DNA of 64,000 bases from an uncultured Akkermansia sp. (GCA_947631275.1 CANRKR010000001.1:1-64000), one strand, 5' to 3'; counted from the stretch's first letter, positions 10,349-21,655 are shown. The notes: generated by a model from the sequence alone, not told the origin. Program-made: numbers and translations.

Positions 10349-11695
10349 TTACTGCTGACTCCCTTCACAAGCCTGGACCATAAAGCAGCGTCGAATGAGG
10401 AGACGATCATCATTCGGGGCGTCACTTGGCACAAATCGGAGTTCAAAGGCAACAGGAAAAGTTTGATGCGAAACACCGCGACGAATGGCAAACAGAGGAG
10501 CTTTCTCGGGCAGTAGTCCTGATTCATACCCGAAGGAGGCAGCACGCAGGTTGGGCGGAATGGAGCCGGGAATGTCGTGTCGAAATTGCACCCGTGGGTT
10601 TTCAGAGAACTGCGCAGGAAAAGAAAATAGGCGGAGGGAGATGTTGCTTGTGAGATCTACGATACGCAGAACGCAGGTTCCCGGTTCACCGGGATTGATA
10701 TAGGCCTCCGCCTGGTACGCGCCGAATTGAGAGGGAGGCTCAGAGAGCAGAAGTGAAGGCTCTTCCGCTTCCAATTCGCGCTTCCCGATCAGCAGTCGAC
10801 TAAGGGTCTCCTGCGTGGGAGATTCTACCAGCGGCCACACCATGTTGTCCACGGCAGCTAACGCGGCATTCAGAGCACGATGGGCGGTCTCAGCATGAGA
10901 GGTACCCCGCCATGCCAGCAAAAGGTAATGCCCCGGGCTGAGTTCCACAGCGAGATCCGGCACCTGCTCACTGCCCTCCGGAGTAGACGGCATAGGATCA
11001 CCAGGCTTGACAATTGAGTATCCGGAGGGTAAATGATCCCCTCCCACGAGACGATGAAATGCCACGTGCACTAATCCGGGGATGCCACCAGCGGCAGGAG
11101 GTCGCATCACCACGTGTCCTGGCTTGGTGTAAAAAGTGCTGTCGCCGGTGTAAAGAGCCCAGCGAGGAGAGGTTTCAATATACGCACGCAGAATGTCGCT
11201 GTGTTCGTTTTCAAGTATTTCGAGATTCGGAAGAGGATGTATGATGTCCGTGGCAAACCCCTCGGGGAAAATAGAGATGCAGAGGGCATCCGGTCCGGTA
11301 AGTTCATCTGCAGGAAGAGCAGGCATCTCTTCAATCTCTTCCTGCTCACTCGCGGCAATGACGGTCGGGACTCGAGTGATGTCCGGCACGTCAGCAAAAT
11401 AAGCTAGCACACAAAATCCTCCGGCAGTGATTCCCCATTGTGCCGTCCACACGAGGAACTGACCAAGGGCTCGCAGATTGCGCAAGCGCAGTAGCATCGT
11501 CATGGAGGCAATGATTATGAGTGTCAGGGATAACAGGAAACTGCCCAGCACAAGTGCGCCAGCAATATCAGGAGCATCTACTCGCCACGATCTCGGCAGC
11601 ATGCGAGGCCAAAGCAAAGGCAAACAGCCCAGCAACGCCGTGATACAGCAAAGCCGATGCCAGACGATGGGGCGCGTAATGATGTTTCTTTTCAT
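10349..11695 (-). CDS. Hypothetical membrane protein, N-terminal TM segments plus large soluble domain
   Basis: Hydrophobic stretches ALVLGSFLLSLTLIIIASMTMLL; ATGA overlap with upstream ankyrin lipoprotein gene. Confidence 0.55.
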   Translation of the reverse strand: MKRNIITRPIVWHRLCCITALLGCLPLLWPRMLPRSWRVDAPDIAGALVLGSFLLSLTLIIIASMTMLLRLRNLRALGQFLVWTAQWGITAGGFCVLAYFADVPDITRVPTVIAASEQEEIEEMPALPADELTGPDALCISIFPEGFATDIIHPLPNLEILENEHSDILRAYIETSPRWALYTGDSTFYTKPGHVVMRPPAAGGIPGLVHVAFHRLVGGDHLPSGYSIVKPGDPMPSTPEGSEQVPDLAVELSPGHYLLLAWRGTSHAETAHRALNAALAAVDNMVWPLVESPTQETLSRLLIGKRELEAEEPSLLLSEPPSQFGAYQAEAYINPGEPGTCVLRIVDLTSNISLRLFSFPAQFSENPRVQFRHDIPGSIPPNLRAASFGYESGLLPEKAPLFAIRRGVSHQTFPVAFELRFVPSDAPNDDRLLIRRCFMVQACEGSQQ

Positions 11696-13554
11696 AGAAT
11701 GAAGGAGGGTGAAAATTGCGCTTTGTTTGCGAGAAAATGACGAGCAACGGCGATTTCTGCCTCATACTTCCAATCGTCGCCCTGTGCCATGACGGCATCC
11801 AACTCCTCCGGATCATCCAGCGCCGCGGCAATTTTTTCGTAAGCGTCTGCCGCGTGAGAAGCACCTAACCGCCGCAGAGTTGCGGTAAATTTGCGAATAT
11901 CCGCTTTCTCCATATTTCCGGACCACAGCCGTTCCGGGGAGGTAAGCAGCACAGCTTCCCTAAGAAAATCGGTGTCTGCCTCACGACCGTACTCCGTGAG
12001 CCAGGCAGCCACGCCGCCATTACGCGCATCCGGGAGTCCGTCAGAATGCAGTCGTGCAGCATATGCCCCGGCACGGATAGGAAGACGAGAATCTTCCATA
12101 CAGAGGAGAAGCAACTCTGCTCCGTCATCGCTACGCCCCATAAGCTCGACGAGAACGGACGCCTCTTCCCCACGCCCCTCTCTTTGCGCACGCTCAGCCT
12201 GATGGTAGAGAAAATCTGCGGGGAGTTTGATGCTCGGTGTATCCTGCAGAGCAGCTAGAAGAGACGTCATAACAATTTCTGCATCCTGCGTTCCCAGCGC
12301 TTGTTGCCACAACGGCATTTCTGTAATTCGCTGAGCTGCACGCTCAGCATCAATATCCCCCAGCAAATGCACCCCTTTTTCCAGCGCCTGCGCATATATT
12401 TCCGCACCCAGCATTTCCGGAGTCGGACGCAGCACTCCTGCGATCGTTTCGAAGAAAGGTGCGACTTCCTTTTCCGATGGTTTGTACAGTGCCGCGCGGC
12501 AGATGTCTGCTGACAAATTTTTCCCTCCGTTGATACGCAGGGCCGGGGGTTGCAGTGTAATTCCCTTATCCTTCAGCGCAGCAAGGAGCTTCGGTCGTCG
12601 CGCTAAAAAATCATAAGGAGCAAAACCGGGGTAACTCTCATCTTCCTCTGCGCGCAGGTAAGGGTCTGCACCTCGCTGCACAAGGTAAGCAAAAACATCT
12701 ACAGCCTGCGGCAAATGCAGATCATTTTCTTCCAGCGCGCTCATCTCTGCTGCTATGCGGAAAAGCGCCGTGCTGCCGGGATCATCCGGAGTTTCAGGGG
12801 CGTGGATATCCGCTCCCTTCTCCAGCAAAATATGGAGACAGCGCAGATAATCTCCTTCAAACTGACAGCAACCCGTCGCCACAGCATGTAACAGGCCTTC
12901 CGTTCGGTTCCCCACCATCGGCAGTAATCGTTTTAATGCTTCTGCCCAGCCATGCAGCGCCGGCGGAAGAACAGTCTGCGCATCCGGCTTTGCTCCCTTG
13001 TCAAGAAGATGCAGCAGCACTTCTTCCCGCTCGCAGGCAAATGCCGCTTGGGTAAGAAAATCATCTGAATTCGTACCTGATTTTTTAAAGTCCGCGCCAC
13101 CTGCCAGCAAAGTATCCACCACCGGGATGATTTCCTCCGTCGTTGTTTCCGGCAACAGATAAGTCCCCACCGCCAACAGCAGCGGCGATTCATCATCCGG
13201 TGCGTGCGCATTCGGATCTGCTCCTTGCTCCAGCAAACTCCGCACGAGTTCACGTTTTTTAAAAAGACAGGCAAGTTGCAATATATCCGGCTCTCCCCGT
13301 TTTTTCCCCGCCACGAGATCTCCGGTTTTTTTATAACGCTCCGCAACTCGCCGAAAAATGTCGATAAACTCCGCCTCAACGAGATTTTCTTTCTCGAGCG
13401 TCGGCAAACCCACTTCGCTGATCTCCTCCAACTGCCGCAACGCCACCCCTGTCAGCTTTTTTGTCTCTCTCTCCACGCAGGAAACCAACAGCGCAGCCAC
13501 AGCCAAAAAAGCCCCCAACAGACTCGCACCCCACCCAGTGATTTTCATCTCCAT
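11692..13554 (-). CDS. Ankyrin-repeat lipoprotein
   Basis: Lipobox-like LLVSC; ankyrin repeats DILQLACLFKKRELVRSLLEQGADPNAHAPDDESPLLLAV, ILLEKGADIHAPE. Confidence 0.8.
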   Translation of the reverse strand: MEMKITGWGASLLGAFLAVAALLVSCVERETKKLTGVALRQLEEISEVGLPTLEKENLVEAEFIDIFRRVAERYKKTGDLVAGKKRGEPDILQLACLFKKRELVRSLLEQGADPNAHAPDDESPLLLAVGTYLLPETTTEEIIPVVDTLLAGGADFKKSGTNSDDFLTQAAFACEREEVLLHLLDKGAKPDAQTVLPPALHGWAEALKRLLPMVGNRTEGLLHAVATGCCQFEGDYLRCLHILLEKGADIHAPETPDDPGSTALFRIAAEMSALEENDLHLPQAVDVFAYLVQRGADPYLRAEEDESYPGFAPYDFLARRPKLLAALKDKGITLQPPALRINGGKNLSADICRAALYKPSEKEVAPFFETIAGVLRPTPEMLGAEIYAQALEKGVHLLGDIDAERAAQRITEMPLWQQALGTQDAEIVMTSLLAALQDTPSIKLPADFLYHQAERAQREGRGEEASVLVELMGRSDDGAELLLLCMEDSRLPIRAGAYAARLHSDGLPDARNGGVAAWLTEYGREADTDFLREAVLLTSPERLWSGNMEKADIRKFTATLRRLGASHAADAYEKIAAALDDPEELDAVMAQGDDWKYEAEIAVARHFLANKAQFSPSFIL

Positions 13555-13560
13555 GTGCCT

Positions 13561-13566
13561 ATTATA
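13561..13566 (-). promoter_or_regulatory. Promoter of ankyrin lipoprotein gene (TTGCCT, 16 bp, TATAAT)
   Basis: Minus-strand TATAAT 6 nt before ATG at 13554. Confidence 0.6.
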
Positions 13567-13964
13567 CCTTCCTTGTTTCGCCAGGCAAGAAAATGTAACT
13601 GATCCTCAGGTTAAACACATTTGTTTTGAGCCGACAAGCCAGGGATGCTGTTTAGTCCACCAAAAAGATTCATAACCAATTACCACTCAAGTTCCAAAAC
13701 CTATCGCCCACATCAGCGGAACGCTCCCTCGCAAAGCGCGCTAACCTAAAAGCTTCGTAATTCATAACTCGTACTTGGCTACTCTCCGTATACTACAATT
13801 CATAGTTCGCTAGTAATAATGATTTAAATACTTTTGTCCCAAGCTACCGCCGACGAGGTATTATGCAAGCCATTGTGTCGTTGGATAGTAAACCGTAGAA
13901 AATTGCTCATGTATTGGACGCAAAAGATTGGGAATTCGCGCTTGAAAAAACAACCAGGCGGGTG

Positions 13965-13970
13965 TATAAG
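13965..13970 (+). promoter_or_regulatory. gltX promoter (TTGAAA 13942-13947, 17 bp, TATAAG 13965-13970)
   Basis: -10 is 7 nt before ATG 13978. Confidence 0.6.
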
Positions 13971-13977
13971 AACGCGC

Positions 13978-15333
13978 ATGGAAACGAAGGTACGCACAAG
14001 ATTTGCGCCATCTCCGACAGGATATCTGCACATTGGCGGCGCACGCACGGCGCTGTTCAACTATCTCTTCACGCGCAAAATGGGAGGTACGTTTGTGCTG
14101 CGCATTGAGGATACGGATCAGCAGCGGCATGTAGAAGAAGCCATGCAAGCGATCTTTATGGGGATGCGGTGGTTGGGACTGGATTGGGACGAAGGTGAAG
14201 GAATAGGTGGACCTTATGAGCCTTATTACCAAAGCAAACGCGGAAAAATTTACGACCGCTACTTCCAGCGGCTTGTGGACGCCGGGAAGGTGTACGAGTG
14301 TCCCGCCCCAAACAAGCGGGATGCAGATGGCAACGAGATCCCCGATACGAGCGAGGGAACCGTTTGGCGCTTCCGCTTCCGACGGGATGGGATCATCACC
14401 CTGCACGATGCCGTATGCGGCGATATCAGCGTGGATTACACGAACGAGGAAAACACGCCGGACATGGTGCTCAAGCGCACGGATGGGTCGTACATCTTCC
14501 ACCTAGTCAATGTGGTGGATGACATTGAGATGAAGATTACACACGTCATCCGCGGCGAGGACCATATCATGAACACCTTCAAGCACCTGCAGCTCTTTGA
14601 GGCATTCGGCGAGAAACCGCCGGTGTATGCCCACATCCCACTCATCCAGAACCCGGACGGGTCAAAAATGAGCAAGCGAGATGTGGGGGCGCAATTGGGC
14701 TGCTACCCGGAGGAGGGCTTTCTGCCGGAAGCCGTCGTGAACTTCATAGCCCTGCTGGGCTGGAATCCAAAAAATGAGCGCGAGATCTTCTCCATGCAGG
14801 AGCTTATCGACCTCTTCTCCCTGGAACACGTGAACCGCGCTGCGGCCAAGTTCGATATCACCAAGTGCAAGTGGATGAACCAGCAGCATATCCAGCGGCT
14901 CTCGCCGGAGGATTTTGTCCAGCGCGCGCTCCCCTTCTGCACTGCCGCCGGATTGGAAGATACCCCCGCTCTGCGCGAAGCCATCGCGGGAGTACAGGAG
15001 AAGGTGCAGCTGCTCTCCGAAGTACCGGCCTGGGTGCGCTGGGTACAGGGGCCGGTGTACGAAAAAGAAGCCATGGAGAAACTCCAGGACAACGCACGGG
15101 AGATGCTTGATCTCATTGCCGACGCCTTTCGCGACCTACCGGAATGGGATGCGCAAACCGCCTTTGCCCTCATCAAACCCCTCTGCAAAGAACACGGTGT
15201 AAAGGTCGGCGCCGGCATGTATCCGCTGCGTCTCGCACTCACCGGCAGCCATGTGGGTCCCGGCATGGATGTGCTCCTCTCCGTGCTGGGGAAGGAGGAG
15301 ACCCTGCGCCGCATGGAGATTTTCCCATGCTGA
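13978..15333 (+). CDS. gltX: Glutamyl-tRNA synthetase
   Basis: METKVRTRFAPSPTGYLHIGGARTALFNYLF; KMSKRD signature; ORF start corrected from 13834. Confidence 0.95.
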   Translation: METKVRTRFAPSPTGYLHIGGARTALFNYLFTRKMGGTFVLRIEDTDQQRHVEEAMQAIFMGMRWLGLDWDEGEGIGGPYEPYYQSKRGKIYDRYFQRLVDAGKVYECPAPNKRDADGNEIPDTSEGTVWRFRFRRDGIITLHDAVCGDISVDYTNEENTPDMVLKRTDGSYIFHLVNVVDDIEMKITHVIRGEDHIMNTFKHLQLFEAFGEKPPVYAHIPLIQNPDGSKMSKRDVGAQLGCYPEEGFLPEAVVNFIALLGWNPKNEREIFSMQELIDLFSLEHVNRAAAKFDITKCKWMNQQHIQRLSPEDFVQRALPFCTAAGLEDTPALREAIAGVQEKVQLLSEVPAWVRWVQGPVYEKEAMEKLQDNAREMLDLIADAFRDLPEWDAQTAFALIKPLCKEHGVKVGAGMYPLRLALTGSHVGPGMDVLLSVLGKEETLRRMEIFPC

Positions 15334-15359
15334 TATCGTAAGATTCGGTCATTTTCCAT

Positions 15360-16337
15360 ATGCGCACGGCAGATTTCGACTACACCCTGCCTCCGGAGCT
15401 CATCGCAGATCGTCCCCTGCCGGAACGCACCGCCTCGCGCATGATGGTGGTGCATCGCGACACAGGACTCATTGAACATCGCCACTTTCGCGACTTGCCG
15501 AGCTATATACATACCGGCGACATGCTCGTGCTCAACGATACCAGGGTCGTGCCTGCCCGTTTTTTCTCGAATGACGGCAGCATTGAACTCGTGCGCGCCG
15601 GTATGATGGGCGAGCTCGTCTGGAAATGCCTTGTTCGCCCCGGGCGTAAAATGAAAATCGGACGCAGCGTGCAGATCGGCTCCTCGACGGGCATCGTCGA
15701 AAGCATCGATGCCGAAGGCTACCGCTTCATCCGCTGGGATCAGCCGGTGGATGCCGAAACCTTCGGTCGTCTCGCCCTTCCTCACTACATGAACCGCGAG
15801 AGCGATCCCGCCGACAGAGAACGTTACCAAACCGTCTACGCCGCACACGAGGGAGCCATCGCCGCGCCTACCGCCGGTCTGCACTTCGACCGGGAGCTGC
15901 TCGACTCTCTGCCGCACTGCTTTCTCACCCTGCACGTCGGCGTCGGCACTTTCCGCCCGGTGAAAGTCGATCGTGTGGAAGAACACCACATGCACACCGA
16001 ATCCTTCTACCTCCCGCCATCCACGGCGGATGCCATCAACGCCGCCGGGCGTGTGGTCGCCGTGGGCACCACCAGTGTGCGCGTGCTGGAGACGCAGGCC
16101 GCACGACATGGTCTGCCGCTGCAGCCCGGCCGGGGCGAGACGGATATCTTCATCTACCCCGGCTTCCGTTATCAGGTTACCGGCGCTTTGCTCACCAACT
16201 TTCATCTGCCGCAGAGCACTCTCATCATGCTCGTGAGCGCCTTTGCAGGACGCGAGCTCATTCTGGAAGCTTACCGTCGCGCCGTAGAAGAGCGCTACCG
16301 CTTCTTCTCTTACGGCGACTGCATGATGATCCTATGA
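15360..16337 (+). CDS. queA: S-adenosylmethionine:tRNA ribosyltransferase-isomerase
   Basis: FDYTLPPELIADRPLPERTASRMMVV; APTAGLHFD; GVGTFRPV; HMHTESF. Confidence 0.95.
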   Translation: MRTADFDYTLPPELIADRPLPERTASRMMVVHRDTGLIEHRHFRDLPSYIHTGDMLVLNDTRVVPARFFSNDGSIELVRAGMMGELVWKCLVRPGRKMKIGRSVQIGSSTGIVESIDAEGYRFIRWDQPVDAETFGRLALPHYMNRESDPADRERYQTVYAAHEGAIAAPTAGLHFDRELLDSLPHCFLTLHVGVGTFRPVKVDRVEEHHMHTESFYLPPSTADAINAAGRVVAVGTTSVRVLETQAARHGLPLQPGRGETDIFIYPGFRYQVTGALLTNFHLPQSTLIMLVSAFAGRELILEAYRRAVEERYRFFSYGDCMMIL

Positions 16338-16461
16338 TACACGGCGCTTTTCTTCCCTTCCCTCTGCCATTGTCCCGGCAGAATCAACCGCCGACTCTAC
16401 ACTTGGCAGGGCACAGATTAATTTCTCATTTTAAACTACCAGTCTTTCCTCACGTGTTTGT

Positions 16462-16971
16462 CTAATCTTGCAAATAAGGCATTTCCCGGAGGGCGGACCA
16501 GCCTCCCTCCAGCACAAACACTGGGGCGGAAATGAGGCCTGTGCGCCGTAATTCATCAGCAACTTCCTCCGAAGAAGTGCAGGAGGACGTGCAGAAGACA
16601 ACGATGCATTCGTTATTTTGTTCTGCCCGGATAAGACGTTCGATGGCGGCGTCCAAAAGGTGCGACAAATTGGCGCCGGGGCGAATGGGAAAAACACAGT
16701 TGCCCTGGCGCAGGAAATGGTTGAGTTCGTAATCACTCTCACTACGCGCGTCCACCCAGACGACTCTGTAGTGGGAGGGATCCCGAGCATCCCGCCAATG
16801 ATCCACGAGTTCCTGCGGACAGATGCGGCCTTCTGGCAAATTCTTCTGCACGCAGGGCGGCACCCGGTGCGGCTCAAAATACAGCTTCTCGAGGCCATAG
16901 AACGCACCACTGAGCAAGAGGATGCACACCCCAAGCCCTACAATTTGCGAAAGCATTTTCCTCAACATCAT
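16462..16971 (-). CDS. Rhodanese-like domain protein, membrane-anchored
   Basis: VVWVDARSESDYELNHF, IVVFCTSSCTSSEEVADELRRTG; N-terminal hydrophobic segment. Confidence 0.75.
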   Translation of the reverse strand: MMLRKMLSQIVGLGVCILLLSGAFYGLEKLYFEPHRVPPCVQKNLPEGRICPQELVDHWRDARDPSHYRVVWVDARSESDYELNHFLRQGNCVFPIRPGANLSHLLDAAIERLIRAEQNNECIVVFCTSSCTSSEEVADELRRTGLISAPVFVLEGGWSALREMPYLQD

Positions 16972-17004
16972 GGCGCGTGTCGCATCACGGGAAAAGTGAA
17001 CGCC

Positions 17005-18543
17005 TCAGCACAGGGCGCAAAAGGTGTCCTGATCTGCCGTGTCAGCAGGAATCCACTGAGCCTTGCCGGACTCAGCCAAGTGCACGAGAGCATGATAGGT
17101 ATCCTCCTCATTTGCTTGTATCTTCGCCGCAAGTTGAACGGCGGTCGTGGCATTGTGCTCAAGAGAGCCGTACACCTGCGCCAGCAGCTTGAGGAAAGCG
17201 CCGGCAGCTTTCTTGCCGGCCTGTACGCCGGGCTGGTGGTAAGCATTGATGTGCACCAGCGAGGCATAAAAACCAACGGTTCGCTCAAAGAGGGCAATGA
17301 GCGCACCAAGGCTGTACGCGTCCACCTGAGGGATAGAAATGGTGATACTGGGGCGACCGCTTTCCGCCAGCGCCTTGCGAGTACCTCTCAGAAAACCTTG
17401 CAGGTAATCCCCAGCAGTAAAACCCGGCTCCACCTCCACGATGTCACATGCGCAGCGGCGCACTTCGATAAAAGTGACGAAGAAATTGTTCAACCCATCA
17501 CGCAATTGCTGCACGTAGGCATGCTGATCCGTAGATCCTTTGTTGCCATACACCGAGATCCCCTGATTCACCACCTTTCCGTCCAAATCCAGTTCCTTTC
17601 CAATGGATTCCATGATGAGTTGTTGCAAGTATTTGGAAAAGAGCACAAGACTGTCCTTATACGGCAGCACGACCATATCTTTCTTACCATGACCATCCCC
17701 GGCAGCATACCATGCGAGCGCTAACCTCATGGCGGCATTTGAGGAAGCGTTGGGCTCTCGGGTACGGGCATCCATCTCCGCCGCGCCACGCAGCAGGGCG
17801 TCAATATCCACCCCTTGCAAAGCTGCCGGCAGCAAACCAACAACCGAGGTCTCGGAGGTACGACCGCCTACCCAATCTTCCATAGGGAAGCGAGTGATCC
17901 ATCCTTCCTCTGCCGCAACTTTGTCGAGATGCGAGTCGACGCCGGTAATCGCCACGGCGTGATGCGCAAACGAGCACCCAGCAGTTCGGAAAAAATTCTG
18001 CGCGCAGACCATTCCGTTGCGTGTCTCCGGTGTACCCCCGCTTTTGGAAATCACGACCACGAGCGTGCGTGCAACGGGGAGTCCCTCCAACACGCGCTGC
18101 ATGCCGTCAGGATCCGTATTGTCCATAAAATGCATCCGTAAACCGTGTGCTGGCAGGGCATCTGCCACGAGCTCCGGTCCTAGCGCCGATCCACCGATAC
18201 CGATGACAAGACAATCGCTGAAAGTCTCCCCACTCGGGGCGAGAACACGACCACTAAGCACATCCGAAGCAAAGGCCTTCAAACTAATGAGCGTCTCATC
18301 AATCTTTGCCTTGAGTTCAGAAGTGGGGGCCAGGGCGCTATTGCGCAGCCAATAATGCCCCACCATGCGATTTTCATCAGGATTGGAAATGGCTCCGCAT
18401 TCCAGCTCATTCATATCAACGAAAGCCTGTTTCACGGTAGGAGCAAGACGTTCCTCTAAAAGCGATGGAACTTCCATTTTTGAAAAATCCAGGGAAATCC
18501 CCATCTCACCGTAGCGCACAAGCGCATCTGCATACTTCTTCAT
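17005..18543 (-). CDS. pgi: Glucose-6-phosphate isomerase
   Basis: [52 protein letters not shown]; start set to MKKYADAL at 18543. Confidence 0.93.
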   Translation of the reverse strand: MKKYADALVRYGEMGISLDFSKMEVPSLLEERLAPTVKQAFVDMNELECGAISNPDENRMVGHYWLRNSALAPTSELKAKIDETLISLKAFASDVLSGRVLAPSGETFSDCLVIGIGGSALGPELVADALPAHGLRMHFMDNTDPDGMQRVLEGLPVARTLVVVISKSGGTPETRNGMVCAQNFFRTAGCSFAHHAVAITGVDSHLDKVAAEEGWITRFPMEDWVGGRTSETSVVGLLPAALQGVDIDALLRGAAEMDARTREPNASSNAAMRLALAWYAAGDGHGKKDMVVLPYKDSLVLFSKYLQQLIMESIGKELDLDGKVVNQGISVYGNKGSTDQHAYVQQLRDGLNNFFVTFIEVRRCACDIVEVEPGFTAGDYLQGFLRGTRKALAESGRPSITISIPQVDAYSLGALIALFERTVGFYASLVHINAYHQPGVQAGKKAAGAFLKLLAQVYGSLEHNATTAVQLAAKIQANEEDTYHALVHLAESGKAQWIPADTADQDTFCALC

Positions 18544-18553
18544 AACGAGGGGC

Positions 18554-18559
18554 ATTATA
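18554..18559 (-). promoter_or_regulatory. pgi promoter (TTGCGC, 17 bp, TATAAT on minus strand)
   Basis: -10 is 10 nt before ATG at 18543. Confidence 0.6.
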
Positions 18560-18643
18560 CGCCCGACTCCTACACCGCGCAAGCGATTTTCAAATTCTGA
18601 AAATAGGGTTATTTTCCGTCTTGAAAAGAGAAAAGGAAAAGGA

Positions 18644-18649
18644 TAGAAT
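18644..18649 (+). promoter_or_regulatory. Promoter of AI-2E family transporter gene (TTGAAA 18621-18626, 17 bp, TAGAAT 18644-18649)
   Basis: -10 is 7 nt before ATG 18657. Confidence 0.6.
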
Positions 18650-18656
18650 CCCACCG

Positions 18657-19775
18657 ATGCAACCGCAAGACTCAGCGCAACAACGGCTCAGGAAGAGCTC
18701 GGGATTCGCCGCCGGCGAAGGAGCTCGAGCCTTGTTAACTGCCGCAGCGGCTTTTGTTGTGCTCTTCGGGTTGAAATACACTAGCGAAATCACGATTCCG
18801 ATCGTCCTCGCCTCCTTTCTGGCCATTATTAGCTACCCCATAACGTCGGCGCTGCGCCGCTACATTCGACTCCCGCACTGGCTGGCGGTAGCATGCACGG
18901 TGATATTGGACATGGGGGTGATCTACGGGTTGATCAACCTGATCAAATTCCTGGCAGCAGATGTGAAGAGTACGCTGCAGGGAGATTTTCTGAAGCACGT
19001 CGGGGAAAAATACGACGCATTTCTGCAATGGATGGATCAACTGGGCGTTGGGGAACATGCGCGCACTTTGTTGGATTCGCCACTGACTCTGATCAACCCC
19101 CAACAACTTATCTCCTTCTCCCAGTCCCTCACCGGGCGTGTGCTTTCTTTCATGTCGATCGCCACGCTCGTGCTCATTCTCATGACCTTCATCCTCGGCG
19201 AAGCTCCTCTCTTTCGCCGTAATTTTGAGCGCCTGCCAAACAGCATCCAAGGCAAAGGCAAGGTCATTGATGCTTTGCGCGGCATGCAAAAATATCTTAT
19301 CATCAAAACCCTGGCAAGCGTGAGCACCGGACTGCTGGCATGGTGGCTCTGCCATGCCATGCAGGTGCCTTTTGCCTTCCTCTGGGGCTTTGTGGCATGT
19401 GTGCTCAACTACATCCCGACCATCGGGTCTATCGTGGCCGCAGTGCCACCCATCCTGCTGGCATTGGTGCTGAAGGATTGGGGTGGCATGTTGATTGTGG
19501 CAGGGGGATATCTGGCGATTAACTTCGCTATCGGCAACGGCATTGAACCCCTCTTCCTCGGCAAACAATTTGGGATAGCGACGACAGTGGTGCTCTTCTC
19601 GGTACTCATCTGGGGCTGGGTGTGGGGACCTATCGGCATGCTGCTGGCGGTTCCCCTCACCGTGCTCACGAAGCTTGCCCTGGAAAATTCCGTGGATCTC
19701 TACTGGGTGGCCACCTTTGTCGATGACAACCCCGGAAACTCCTCTCCCCCCTCTTCAAAAATATCGAACAATTGA
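18657..19775 (+). CDS. AI-2E family transporter / PerM-like permease
   Basis: Polytopic; [67 protein letters not shown]. Confidence 0.88.
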   Translation: MQPQDSAQQRLRKSSGFAAGEGARALLTAAAAFVVLFGLKYTSEITIPIVLASFLAIISYPITSALRRYIRLPHWLAVACTVILDMGVIYGLINLIKFLAADVKSTLQGDFLKHVGEKYDAFLQWMDQLGVGEHARTLLDSPLTLINPQQLISFSQSLTGRVLSFMSIATLVLILMTFILGEAPLFRRNFERLPNSIQGKGKVIDALRGMQKYLIIKTLASVSTGLLAWWLCHAMQVPFAFLWGFVACVLNYIPTIGSIVAAVPPILLALVLKDWGGMLIVAGGYLAINFAIGNGIEPLFLGKQFGIATTVVLFSVLIWGWVWGPIGMLLAVPLTVLTKLALENSVDLYWVATFVDDNPGNSSPPSSKISNN

Positions 19776-19779
19776 GCCT

Positions 19780-21069
19780 ATGCATCGCTTCGCCTACCGA
19801 AACGGATCCCTCCATTGCGAACAAGTCGACCTGCAGGAAATCGCCGCTGCCTACGGCACGCCGACGTTCGTGTACAGCAAAAACACTATCCTCTCTGATC
19901 TTGAAGAGCTGCAACTCGCCTTCGCCCCCATTGATGCTCACGTTGCGTTCGCCGTAAAAGCTTGCAGCAACGGCGCCATCTTGAAACTCATGGCTCAGCG
20001 AGGGGTGGGCTTCGACATTGTCTCCGGGGGCGAGCTCTGGCGCGTCATTCGCGCCGGTGGAGACCCGGCGCTGTGCACCTACGCGGGTGTAGGCAAAAGC
20101 GAAGCAGAAATTCGCTATGCCCTTTCTTCGGGCATCTATTGTTTTATTTGCGAAAGCGAGGGTGAGTTACTGACAATCGACCGCCTCGCTGCCGAGATGG
20201 GCAACGTGGCCCCGGTAGCTGTGCGAGTGAATCCGAATGTAGATGCTCACACGCACAAGTATATCACTACAGGCACCCAGGAAAACAAGTTCGGTGTGGA
20301 TGCCTCACGCATTGAGATGCTGTATGCCGCCGTGGCTAAGGAGATGCCTCACCTGAAATTACGCGGAATACAGATGCACATCGGCTCGCAGATCACCGAG
20401 ACCGAACCCTTCGTGCAAGCGGTGAAAAAACTCACCCCCCTGGTGAAAAAGCTCAAGGCGGACTACGGCATTGAATTCTGGAGTATCGGTGGTGGCGTGG
20501 GAATCGTCTACGATGGCTGTCTGGCATCCGGCTCGCCGGAGTGGTGGGAGAAACACCCCGGACAGATCACGCTTAAGAGCTACGCAGAAGTTCTCATCCC
20601 CTTGCTCAAACCATTGGGATTGCGTATCCTTCTGGAGCCGGGACGTCGTCTGACAGGTAACGCTGCCGTGATGCTCACTCGCTGCCTCTATGAGAAAAAA
20701 GGTGAGAAAAAAATCTTCAAAATCATCGATGCAGGCATGAACGACATCATCCGTCCGGCTCTCTACGAAGGGCACCACGAGATATGGCCCGTGCGAGAGC
20801 ATGTGGAGGGGACCTCCGTGGTGGCGGATGTCGTTGGTCCCATCTGCGAATCCGGCGACTTTCAGGCTCAGAACCGTAATTTGCCGGATGTGCAACCCGG
20901 CGAACTCCTCGCCGAAATGAGCGCAGGTGCCTACGGCTTTTCCATGTCTTCCACTTACAATTCACGTCCGCTTGCAGCAGAGGTTCTGGTGGACGGCGCG
21001 CGGGCACAGCTTATCCGCCGTCGCCAGACTCTGGCGGAGTTGGTTGAAGACGAAATTCTCCCGGAATAA
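19780..21069 (+). CDS. lysA: Diaminopimelate decarboxylase
   Basis: YGTPTFVYS, HVAFAVKACSNGAIL, RVNPNVDAHTHKYITTG, EPGRRLTGNAAVML. Confidence 0.93.
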   Translation: MHRFAYRNGSLHCEQVDLQEIAAAYGTPTFVYSKNTILSDLEELQLAFAPIDAHVAFAVKACSNGAILKLMAQRGVGFDIVSGGELWRVIRAGGDPALCTYAGVGKSEAEIRYALSSGIYCFICESEGELLTIDRLAAEMGNVAPVAVRVNPNVDAHTHKYITTGTQENKFGVDASRIEMLYAAVAKEMPHLKLRGIQMHIGSQITETEPFVQAVKKLTPLVKKLKADYGIEFWSIGGGVGIVYDGCLASGSPEWWEKHPGQITLKSYAEVLIPLLKPLGLRILLEPGRRLTGNAAVMLTRCLYEKKGEKKIFKIIDAGMNDIIRPALYEGHHEIWPVREHVEGTSVVADVVGPICESGDFQAQNRNLPDVQPGELLAEMSAGAYGFSMSSTYNSRPLAAEVLVDGARAQLIRRRQTLAELVEDEILPE

Positions 21070-21092
21070 TTTCTACCCCACCCCCACGACAA

Positions 21093-21554
21093 ATGGCACG
21101 ACTCACGATACCGCAGTATGTGATGTCGCTGGCGCATGTGGCTGCCCTGCGTTCCGAAGATCCGTATCGCAAGGTGGGTGCTGCCGCATTGGATGCTGAT
21201 AATCGCGTTATCGGAACGGCATACAATGGCCTCTTCCCAAAATTCACCGCCCCTCCCGGATTCTGGGATTCCCGCGATGAACGGCAGAAGTACATGCTCC
21301 ACGCCGAAATCAATCTATGCAGTCTCTTCAAACGAGGAGAGGCGCGCATCGTCGCCTGCACCACCATGCCCTGCACCTCGTGCATGCAGGCGCTCTGCGC
21401 ACACGGGGTCAGGACGATTTACTACGGTCTGGATTACAAAAAATCGGAGGCTCCGGCCATTGCGAAAATGTATAGGGTAGAGCTCATCCAGGTGCCGGAG
21501 TATCCGCTTTCAGACATTCCCCTGCGCCTGATCGAAAATAACGAGTGCTGCTGA
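21093..21554 (+). CDS. dCMP/cytidine deaminase family protein
   Basis: HAEINLCSLFKRGEARIVACTTMPCTSCMQALCAHGV (HAE...PCxxC zinc motif). Confidence 0.85.
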   Translation: MARLTIPQYVMSLAHVAALRSEDPYRKVGAAALDADNRVIGTAYNGLFPKFTAPPGFWDSRDERQKYMLHAEINLCSLFKRGEARIVACTTMPCTSCMQALCAHGVRTIYYGLDYKKSEAPAIAKMYRVELIQVPEYPLSDIPLRLIENNECC

Positions 21555-21655
21555 TTTTCCTTTCCTCCATTTTCCCCGGGTTCTGTCTCCCCGGGTGCGC
21601 GTTATTTAGCGCATTTTGCCTCTTTTGCGAAGCTTTACAAACGAGAGAGATGTGG

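Noticed and set aside
13760-13810. Imperfect repeat aattcataactcg / aattcatagttcg upstream of gltX
   Set aside because: Short, imperfect, no supporting context
14703-16205. 500-aa minus-strand ORF
   Set aside because: Antisense to gltX and queA, no recognisable motifs
16618-17724. 368-aa plus-strand ORF
   Set aside because: Antisense to rhodanese and pgi genes
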